This document shows, one piece after another, positions 26,708 to 35,320 of a stretch of 64,000 bases of DNA (within the stretch, counting starts at the first letter, position 1; every line of letters begins with the position of its first letter). The notes under the pieces are model-generated. The model saw nothing but the letters and a program-made list of their open reading frames with translations. It ran no database searches and was not told where the DNA came from. The stretch is from Rotaria socialis (taxonomy: Eukaryota; Rotifera; Eurotatoria; Philodinida; Philodinidae). A program made the position numbers and the translations under genes. The stretch is from assembly GCA_905331475.1 (NCBI GenBank), contig CAJNYU010002368.1:1-64000 (forward strand), given 5' to 3'.

Positions 26708-26836
26708 TATGTGTTTTTATTGCATATCATTCTGTGAATATGAACACCGATAATTGAGATACAATCCTCTATTGTCTAAAATCTATAGGTAGCGACATGG
26801 TATATATGTAGTTATCAAAGGGACTATTCAGTACCG

Positions 26837-26861
26837 CTCTCTCTCTCTCTCTCTCTCTCTC
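26837..26861. repeat. (CT)n microsatellite
   Basis: Twelve tandem CT units. Confidence 0.9.
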
Positions 26862-29392
26862 CTACATTCAAGTATGAAATTTTGCTGACACAAAGAATGT
26901 TAACATTCAACAAAATTCTTGTAAAGAAGCATGTACTATTTCCAAGAAAAAATGTATCTAAGATTTGATAATTTATCGAGCAGAGGTTCAATTAACTTCA
27001 GAAACTACCAATAGATAAAATTTTGCTTCATAAGATTTATTTTTAACCAAAAATGTTTGAGAAATAGATGGTATAAGTTTATATTATTGATCTCTTTTTT
27101 ATTTAAAATATGATATGCTAATTGAATTTAACTCAATATTTTTTATGTTAGTTTCGTTTTATACTTGATATTGAATAGAGTAAATTATTTTTCTATAAAA
27201 GCGTAAATCTTCTCTATAGATTGGTTATCATATCTATTTCTGTTAAACAGGATCTCAAGAAAATCAATATATAACCCTTAGGTTATATTGGATTTCACCC
27301 GATTCATATAGAATTCCATAGAGCATTCGAGAGATATTTTAAAAAACTAGTTGAGACAATGAAATAAACATTGCTCAAAGTATGAAGAATTAGAAATTCA
27401 ATCTTACTTCATTGAGTATCCCATAAATTGTAAAATCAAAACAAAAAGAGGATTTCGCCAGTTTCTCTCTCTTACCCGCATCCTTCGGTAAGAAATTCAT
27501 GAAAATCACAACTCGTTAATTAAAACAAAAAATTCAAGAAAAACTATTGGCTACTTTTACTTTTATAAATAGGTACATTTTGAGGAATTTTAGGGTGCTG
27601 GATTTCGAAAGAAAATAACTATTATTCTAATAACAGAGAATATATCAACTAAAATATCCTAAATATTGTAGATGTTTCTCAAGACAAACTAATATTAAAT
27701 TGACAACACTCGATAACTCTATGCTGACAAATTCAATCAAGCTTTTACATAAATTAATATACATCTTTATTATAAATTTGTTCTTTTAATTCTTTACAAA
27801 TTTCAGAAAATGTTTTGTCTAATATTGTCTATGTCTCAACCATGCTTGGCACCTTTTTATATTTGTGTCATTGGTTTGCTTTGTTCACAAGAACGATTGA
27901 GATTTTCATATTATTTGTTGTTTTATTATTTTTATTGACAACAGATTTAGGAGCAAAACATGTATGACATCCACTTTTCGACTTAATTTTGACGTAGCTC
28001 TCAACTAGACAAGATACAGTCATATCATCTAGTCTCTTTTTATTTATCTCCTTTTTTCTTTCATCAAAGAGTTCTTCTTTGTTGCTCACAGAACTGGATA
28101 TCTACATTTATTTACTTTATAAAAATGACTATTTTATGTTCTATATAAACTTGTCAGATTCAAACAGATATGAACCCTGATTGATTTGACTATATAAACA
28201 AAGCAAGAGCGTTTTGTAAAAAATAATGAAAAGCTTACCATCTTCGGTGGACATTTCTTGCACCATCATAAAATTCATATAAAGAATAATCTAAATCCAA
28301 AAACTTGATAACTAGTAAAAACAAATGTTAGACTACACGTCAAAAAAATCTCACCAGAAATGTTAAATCTAAATGTTGGATTAAGTTGAGTGTGATGACA
28401 ATGCATTTCGATACAATATTAACAAGTAAAGAATTCGTCGATGCATGTGATCTGCCACTTAAATACAATTAATTGAATGTTAATCAGAAGACATAACTTG
28501 ACGTTGAAAACATGCAGAGATATACTTCGAAAATGAACCATTAATTTGAATCTTTTTCTAGTGGTAGTCGATTCACTAGAATCAACAGTGTAGAGAATCT
28601 TCGTATTCGATAATTCCCTCAGCTGATTATGTTTCATGCAATATATTTATTTGATTGTTTCTTTGTTGCAGTTACTTTAAAAGAAAAAAAAACACTTCAT
28701 AGTTTTTTTCTTCATTCAGCTCGTAGCTAATTGTTCATTTCTGCAACTTTTTTTTAAAAATCACCGATAATTCAAAAGTTTTAATGGGCGTAAAAAAATC
28801 GTCTGTTGTTTGTATTGCATTCTCTCACTGTATTTGACCGAATCAAATAGTGTAGAGAAAAAGCGAATGTCTGAGGCGATGACAGTGTCACGAAATAAAT
28901 GCAATAAAAATATTTGTGTCCATGCAAAGAATTTATAAAAAAAATAAAGAAATAACGAATTCATCCAACCTGATGGTTTGATGAAAAGCAACAAACTGAA
29001 GTCACAGGTAGTAGTCATTGTTAATAAACTATTTGAGCTCCGTTAAATACCATATATTGTATTATTTTGTTTGAAAAAAAAGAAAGATTATACAACAAAA
29101 ATGAACAGAGCGTATGCTGATAATTACTAGTCTGCTGAAGGTTCTTACAAAAAAACATAAGCGGTACTATTGTCAAAAATCGCTTACGATTTCTTTAGGC
29201 ATATAAAAAGAAAAAACAATAAAAGATGATTCTATTAATGTCTGTAAAAGTTGCCTCAGTTTATCATTCCATTATGAAATATTTATTGTCAATGTAAAAC
29301 TTATTGAAACATACTTTTCAATACGATGAGATATCAATTAAATTTTTACAATGCTCCTTCATTTTGTTTAAGTGTTTTAGAAAATAAACAAA
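26862..29392. other. AT-rich spacer
   Basis: 2.5 kb between the Tc1/mariner-type element and the YoaK-like gene. Several 70-85 codon minus-strand frames (27868-28089, 28419-28637, 28761-29018) show no motif or splice context and are treated as chance. A TGTTTTAG acceptor-like sequence lies about 15 bp before the next ATG. Confidence 0.5.
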
Positions 29393-30728
29393 ATGCGTCT
29401 TGCAGCTCGCCGTCCAACAATCGTTAATCCAACGATACACATTCGATCCTACAATTTTGGTCCCTTTTTAGTTTTAATTGTAACCGGTTGTCTATTATCC
29501 TTCCTCGCAGGTTACATCAATACAATCTGTATTGCTAGTTTGTTTCAATCATCAATAGCTGGCTTCACAGGCTCTACATCAAGAATGGTTATTGAATTGG
29601 CACAACTAAATCTTGGCAAGACATTTTATTACATACTATTAATATTTTCGTTCATATTCGGCAGTTTCATTTCTGCAGCGTTAATAGGTGGTTCATCGTT
29701 TCGAATTCAACGATCCTATGGTTTGGTACTCGTTCTAGAATCATTTGCACTTGCCTTTAGTTACTTATGTGAAGTAAGAAACAAGAAAGTTCTTAATATT
29801 TTCCATAGATTTTTCAACTAAATTTTAGAAAGCTCAAAGATTTTTTTTGTTGTGCCAATAAAGTATACTCAATTCTAGAGATAGTAAGAATTTTAACTTA
29901 ATGATAGAATTCTTTTAATACTTTTTAAGAATAAATATAATGAAAACATTCTTAAAAGAAAAACAGCCTGTCCGTCCAGACATACATCAGAAATTCGTTT
30001 TGCATTTGATTCACTCATTTTTCTATGTCGAGTTTGATAGACCATTATTCATTTTCTTCTAAGACATGTATCTACTAAAGATCTATGTTTCTGATATAAG
30101 TCTACGACTTTTAAATGAATAGTGTTCGAAAACAATAGTTTCAATAAATATTTTCTTGTAGGAATCTGCATCGCGTCTGAAACAAAACTCCTCTATATAT
30201 TTATATACGGGTGCGTGTTTAGTAGCTTTTACATGTGGCCTTCAAAATGGTATGTGTACAACGTTTTCTGGTGCCGTTATTCGTACAACCCATATGACAG
30301 GCGTACTCACAGATATTGGTCTCGTTTTGGGACAAGCTCTCTTTTATCCACGAACACGTAAACATCTCTGGAAGCTGAAAGTTTTGGTTCCCTTGTATGC
30401 AAGCTTCTGCTGCGGCGGTCTTAGCGGATGGTTTGCACATAAACTGTTACTCATCAAATCCATCCTTCTAGCATCTGCCATTGTTGGAGTCATGGGTATT
30501 GGACATGTCTGTTATTGTAAAATTTATCTTATGTATACGCCAAAGCAAATTAGTAAGAAACATTTGAGAAGAAATCTAAAAAAGCGTTTAGCAACTCCAA
30601 CAATAGTCGTTCATGGAAGTGCAAATAATATTTTCAATACAAAACAAAATGGAATTGCTAAAGAATCCATTCAAGAACAGCAAGATGATATGGTAGATAC
30701 GCCAGAAATTCAAAATCTTTTTAATTGA
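29393..30728 (+). CDS. YoaK/DUF1275-family membrane protein
   Basis: Two exons (29393-29773 and 30162-30728) joined by a 388-nt phase-0 intron with GTAAGA donor and CTTGTAG acceptor; 315 residues. Exon 1 carries hydrophobic helices at about 24-45 (FLVLIVTGCLLSFLAGY) and 78-100, and FTGSTSRMVIELAQLN between them. Exon 2 has the family signature GLQNGMCTTFSGAVIRTTHM followed by TGVLTDIGLVLGQ, close to the bacterial YoaK form QNA..T..SGAVVRTTH.TG..TDLG. Two further membrane helices (VLVPLYASFCCGG, KSILLASAIVGVMGIGHV) and a basic, Gln-rich cytoplasmic tail follow. DUF1275 proteins are multi-pass, transporter-like and common in bacteria and fungi but sparse in animals. The substrate is unknown. 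It may be an acquired gene that has gained an intron and a eukaryotic-style tail. Confidence 0.8.
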
Positions 30729-30872
30729 AAAATTACAATCGTTCATGATACAGAACCTAACACTAAAGCATCATGACAACACTTCTTAATCGATTGAATC
30801 TATCTTCCAATAACATACCTTGATTTAGTTAAACGAGTGTATTTTTACTTTTTTATTAATTTAGTTTTAGCA
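30729..30872. other. 3' flank of the YoaK-like gene
   Basis: Short AT-rich stretch, nothing recognised. Confidence 0.4.
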
Positions 30873-31164
30873 GCGTCCAAGAACTGAGAAATAGGAATTC
30901 CTAATGTGTCGAGAATTGTCAGTGCCGCTCTGATAACTTCTAGAGGAAATGGGAGTCAACTATGGGTTCCCTCCCAGGTCCATCATTCACGAAAGTTGCG
31001 ATATTGCTGTTTTAAAAATAATTTTTGCATGAAATCATTGATTTTCACAATTTTTCAAGTGAAAATGAGTGTAAGTACAAAAATTATCGTGAATATTCCA
31101 TATTTTTACCTTTAGTATGCAAAGAACTGATGAGGAATTCCTAATCCTCAGTCCTTGGGCATCC
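30873..31164. mobile_element. Short inverted-repeat element (MITE), about 290 bp
   Basis: Terminal arms CCAAGAACTGAGAAATAGGA (30877 on) and, reverse-complemented, CCAAGGACTGAGGATTAGGA (ending 31158) continue through a shared GGAATTCCT palindrome; 29-bp arms with five mismatches. The inside is non-coding with a GC-richer left half. Exact ends and target duplication are not clear, so the superfamily is unassigned. Confidence 0.6.
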
Positions 31165-31514
31165 CTCGTAATAACACAAACCCAATCTTTATTAAAGAAT
31201 CAATTAATATACTTGCATGTTTTCGAATTTGATACGTTTTACTACGAACATATGCGTCAGAGATAAACAACTTATATCACTATGTGACTCTTGTTGAGTG
31301 TAGACACTTGATGAAAAGTGAAGTTTTCTTTTCGCATCACAACCAGTAGTCTTTTCTGACGTCAATTTCAACACAATACACTTGAACTATTCATATAGAT
31401 ATCAACGCAGTTCGTATCTATCATGAGTCAGCCACATCTTCTTTTTGTTGAGTTCTTGTATAAAATAAATGAATATACCGTTTTGTTATCATTTTCCCCC
31501 GTTAAACGTGCACA
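31165..31514. other. 5' flank of the secreted protein gene
   Basis: 350 bp of AT-rich DNA. No TATA box or acceptor stands out; the ATG is preceded by TTTTCCCCCGTTAAACGTGC. Confidence 0.4.
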
Positions 31515-32423
31515 ATGTCAAGTATTAAAGCAACTCTTTTTTTGGTAGTAATAATATTTATTTTCGGTATAAAACCATCCAATGCAACAGTGTCATGTAC
31601 AACTTGTTCAAATTCAATGCGTATTAATATAACGACTGATAAAGATCTAGATACTACCGGATGTAAATTGGAAGAAGACGAACTGTGTTCACTTGTATTA
31701 CGTATTGATTATACAAATAGTAATAGTAGTTTTGCTATTTTCAGTGGTTCTGAAGAAGCAGCACTAATTTTGACTAATGGGGAACCTCAATTAAGTGAGG
31801 TAACATTCATTTGGTTTAATGAATTACGTGTTCAACGTATGGCGAATATTTTATGTTTTGCTGGAGCAAGTTGTGGTGTAGATCTTCTCAAAAAAATATA
31901 CAGAGATGAATGTCGGTTAATTTTAAAATATATTTAAATTAAAATCAAGACCCCTTTTGTTTCTTTCGCTTTAGTTCGTTTATTTGACTATAAAACAATT
32001 CAAAATGCATTGGCTACTAAATTATATTCATCATCAACTCCTGTTTCAAGTTTGACATGTGCAGATCCATCTGGTTCATCTGTATCATGTGCAGATGGAT
32101 TTTGTCGGTCGATTTTTGATGGAAATTCAAAAGTACAATATTCAAATTGTGTTGCAAAAGGATTAGTTTCTAATCCATATGGTATAACAATACAAAAATC
32201 AACCATGGCTGATTTAGGTGGAGAGCAAATTTCTATTATATTTACTTGTAATAAACCAATGTGTAACTCGAATGACAATATAAATCAAGTTCTTCAACAA
32301 TTAGCTGCAGACAATATTATTCCAAAACCTACGATAACAACAACACCAAGTGAAGGAATCAAAATATTTCAACATGAAAAAATATTATTAGTTTCTTTTT
32401 TATTTTTATTTTCAAAATTCTAA
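31515..32423 (+). CDS. Secreted, probably GPI-anchored cysteine-rich protein
   Basis: Proposed exons are 31515-31911 and 31975-32423 (63-nt intron, phase 1), giving 281 residues and joining LLKKIYRDE to FRLFDYKTIQNALATK. A signal peptide spans about 1-25 (ATLFLVVIIFIFGI). The ectodomain has paired Cys (SCTTCSN, TTGCKLEEDELCS, ILCFAGASCG, LTCADPSGSSVSCADGFC) and a final TCNKPMCNSND, reminiscent of the terminal Cys-Asn of Ly6/three-finger-like proteins. The C-terminus is a Thr-rich stalk then a hydrophobic tail (ILLVSFLFLFSKF) ending without charged residues, as in GPI signals. The donor (GTCGGT) is weak and was chosen because it alone keeps the frame, so the exon junction is provisional. Without splicing, the first part would stop at 31937. 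Cell-surface role inferred; ligand unknown. Confidence 0.6.
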
Positions 32424-32442
32424 TTTTTGAATGAATTTTGAA

Positions 32443-32448
32443 AATAAA
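32443..32448 (+). terminator. Polyadenylation signal AATAAA
   Basis: Hexamer 20 nt after the stop of the secreted protein gene. Confidence 0.5.
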
Positions 32449-33032
32449 TATATTTTAACTTGATTCGTACTAAAATAAGTCACATCTGAATAGTTTATTG
32501 AGATGATAAATATGTCAATAGCTATCAAGTCTGCAGGCTTTAGTAAGTTATACTTTCAAATTTACAACACTTTCAAAAACAATATCAGTCTTTAGATTTC
32601 GGAAAAGAAATGAAATTCTCATATATATATATAAAATAAAGAAATTTTGAGACTATGAGAACATAAATAAAAAAAACTGCTCTACACATTATTCTAAACT
32701 ATTCATTAAGGCAAATACTGATATATATATACTATGACATGAAAAACATATTCTCGAAAACAATTGGTAAAACGTGATATGTCATTTAAATAGTTTTTGT
32801 ATATTATTTCGAAACTCGCTAAAATATAAGGTAGCTATTTTCAAGAATTTTTCATGACCAATTATCTACGAACATGCATTTTCTTATCAACTTCAAGAAT
32901 TAAAAATCTCTTTAAAATTATGAATGGCAAATATTAAGAACTAAATAATACATACTACAAAAGTCAAGTAAATTACTAGAACATTCAAATGCTCTGTTCA
33001 CACTAGTTTTTCAGATATTAAAAGCATTTTCC
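32449..33032. other. AT-rich spacer between convergent loci
   Basis: 580 bp, short (TA)n runs near 32622 and 32722, nothing coding. Confidence 0.5.
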
Positions 33033-34357
33033 TCAACTGATAAATGGATTAATAATCATTGATACTATAGCGATAAATGCACTGATTGTTATTAGATATG
33101 ATTGTTGAGTGAGAAATTTAACATGAAACAAATAAACTAAGGTAACACAAGCATATGGCGTCCAACTAAGTAAATGTTCACTGATTAAAAATATGCTGGC
33201 TAACAGAGGCCAAAGCAGGCTCAGACAGGCCAAAAATTGCTTGAACCTCTGATAAGTACTGGTCCGAAATTTGTGGTCTATGCCTATGACAGATCGGTTA
33301 CCTCCAGGTATAAAAATACACTCGGTGCTCTGTATGTAACTCTAGTTTTTAGTCTCTCATCATTATTGTATTAGCTTCAAAAACGTTGACACGCCCACAG
33401 GCCTCGAAGACGCGGTCTGTTTTGGCCACTGGTGACTAAAGCAAAATGACGATCAGCTTTCAAACGATGTAAACGCATTGCATAACAAATTTGAAGAGGA
33501 CATGTAACAGGAGCAGATCTTACATGTTTATCAACAGTTGGAAATTTCGATAATTTAACTTCGACAAATTTATTTGATTTTGTTATACTACTATCACTTG
33601 ATGAGTTAAATGATGGCAGTGAACATTTTTTTTACCAACAAACAATTTATTTTTGATAATTTATTGAATGACTGCCACCTATTCATTCTTAATACTTCAT
33701 GAAGAAGATGACGAATAATACAATGGACATAAATATTTACAATTGATAAAAGAATCAATAGAATACAATAAACAAATGAAAATACTAACATTAAATTTAA
33801 ACGAAAACTTATTGATAGATCTGATCAATTTAATCCACAATGAAAACCAAGTCCTGCTGGTAGATATTTATTTCAATTGAATAATGGTGGTAACACAAAA
33901 ATAAGAGCAATTAACCAACAAATAACCACGCTTATATACGAGTGTTGTTGAAAATATTTTTGTTTTATTTGTCGGAAGAACTGTACCATAACGAATGATT
34001 GATGTTACCAGTAATATAAACATATGAACACATTCATTTTAATAAGATACAAAACCTTCTAATTGACAATAAAATACTGAACATTAACGATGACATGTCA
34101 AATTTTGTGAAACAACTGATGGTACTATTACAATCATAGCTAATACCGATGAAAATATCATCAATAAAATCAATAAATAATGATGAGAACGATATTGTTG
34201 ATGATGAAATGGTCAATAAAGAAAAACGAATGTTAAATAAAATTGAAAATAAAGATACAAATAATGTAATCAATCCACTTATACGTGCTAAATTACATTC
34301 GGTATTATTAATCGATTGAAATAATTGACCAACGCATTAGGTTACATTCGAATTCAT
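33033..34357 (-). pseudogene. Opsin-like rhodopsin-family GPCR pseudogene interrupted by a hAT MITE
   Basis: Read on the minus strand: a start (MNSNVT, 34357), TM1 (NLARISGLITLFVSLFSILF), TM2 (ILLMIFSSVLAMIVIVPSVV), TM3 (CQLEGFVSY, NECVHMFILLVTSIIRYGTV), TM4 (YISVVICWLIALIFVLPPLF), the second loop (NKYLPAGLGFHCGLN), TM5 (FRLNLMLVFSFVYCILLILL), the third inner loop ending RLKADRHFALVT, TM6 (IFLISEHLLSWTPYACVTLV) and TM7 (LITISAFIAIVSMIINPFIS). The CQLEGF, ADRHFALVT, SWTPYA and NP..IS motifs point to the opsin branch. The damage includes a TAA after MNSNVT, frame changes after TM1, after TM3 and in the third loop at an A8 run, stops in TM3, two TGA where Trp is expected around the second loop, and the 228-bp insertion. 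TM7 has Ile (ATA, 33066-33068) at the retinal-lysine site. The gene ends right after NPFIS. Dead, but still recognisable over its whole length. Confidence 0.8.
33204..33431. mobile_element. hAT-type MITE, 228 bp, inside the GPCR pseudogene
   Basis: Inverted ends CAGAGGCCAAAGCAGGCT (left) and, reverse-complemented, CAGTGGCCAAAACAGACC (right). They are flanked by 8-bp target duplications that differ at two bases (CTGGCTAA at 33196-33203, GTGACTAA at 33432-33439). A CAG terminus with 8-bp duplication marks the hAT superfamily. Non-coding interior. It lies exactly between FALVT and IFLISE of the receptor. Confidence 0.85.
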
Positions 34358-34694
34358 TGTTTACAAAATAAAAAAGATATTTATTTATTATCTATTAATC
34401 ATAGCAACATGTTTATCAAAACAAAGACACCTATTAAAAATACGACACTAAAAAATATATTTATCAATGTATATTTATTCATATCTATGTTGTAATACTA
34501 GACAGCAGTGTGAACCCTACTTTGGTCGAAAATAAAGATGTCGAAAGGTAAAAATTTCCACTGATAAATGTTAAAATTTTTTATTTTAGTTCTGTGCGTA
34601 TAAAAAGATTAAAGTATTTTTTTTGTTTAAAAGTTTTATTTATCGAAAAAACGTTCGGAACAAAATTTGTTTAAAAATGCAGAATCATGCTCGA
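34358..34694. other. AT-rich spacer
   Basis: 340 bp, nothing recognised. Confidence 0.4.
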
Positions 34695-34948
34695 TGAATA
34701 ACTATTCTTCAGTCGTAAATTGGGTTTCTATACTTTTCTTTTTTGGTTCAACAACTAATAATAAGCCAGTCAGTAGACCTGCTGAGTTGAATGACGTCTG
34801 AATTTGATTGATCATGATGATCACATTTACCTCCGTATAAATAAACATCATTTTCATCCGTGTGAACTACCATTGAGCATCCACTAACAATGCAAATCCA
34901 ATATTTTTTAAGGGGCCATCTTCTTATTACATTTGTATAATTGTTCAT
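34695..34948 (-). pseudogene. Kelch-repeat gene fragment
   Basis: The minus strand reads CSMVVHTDENDVYLYGGK, the core of a Kelch blade (normally HS.V.....iY.fGG). After a frame change a tail AGLLTGLLLVVEPKKKSIET ends at a TAG near 34713. Only one blade is visible, and the GC-rich element at 34988-35320 lies just upstream, so this looks like the 3' remnant of a Kelch-domain gene. Beta-propeller scaffold in origin; non-functional here. The tail assignment is weak. Confidence 0.4.
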
Positions 34949-34987
34949 TCATAACTAATAATGGGTGACCTTTGTTCGATGTAATGA

Positions 34988-35320
34988 AGGATAAGTTTTC
35001 ATTCCCAGGACGATGTTTCCGGCCTCCGGAAATGAGCGGACTTAATTGGAACCGGCCAGGAACATGCAGGAAACGCACCGGAACGTGCAGGAAAACGCCG
35101 GATATCACCGGACCCTGGAAGCAGTATTCCGGGGCGGATTTCTCCGGATTTTCCAGGTGATTTCCGACGGGAACCAACAGGAGCTTGGCGGAACATACAG
35201 GAAAAATCCGGAGATTTCCCGGTCCGGAATACTGCTTCTGTGAAATCGCGCGAATGCGCGGGAACCGGCCGTTTCCCGGGCCGGTTGCTTGGACCTGGGT
35301 TTGCATCAAAACTTGAATCC
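34988..35320. mobile_element. GC-rich inverted-repeat element
   Basis: The strongest GC peak of the window, about 330 bp. It contains a near-palindrome with perfect 15-bp arms (GAAGCAGTATTCCGG at 35118-35132 and its complement at 35224-35238), a 20-21 bp tandem unit (GGAACNTGCAGGAAAACGCC) and a CGCGCGAATGCGCG hairpin near 35246. Outer edges are loosely inverted (AAGTTTTCATTCCCAGG against AAGTTTTGATGCAAACCCAG). The motif-array style matches the GC-rich ends of the hAT-like element at 47481. Long frames across it on both strands (for example 34999-35463) arise from the GC content and are not genes. Confidence 0.55.

Noticed and set aside
27868-28089. 73-codon minus-strand hydrophilic frame
   Set aside because: Protein-like composition but within chance length, no homology recognised, no splice context.
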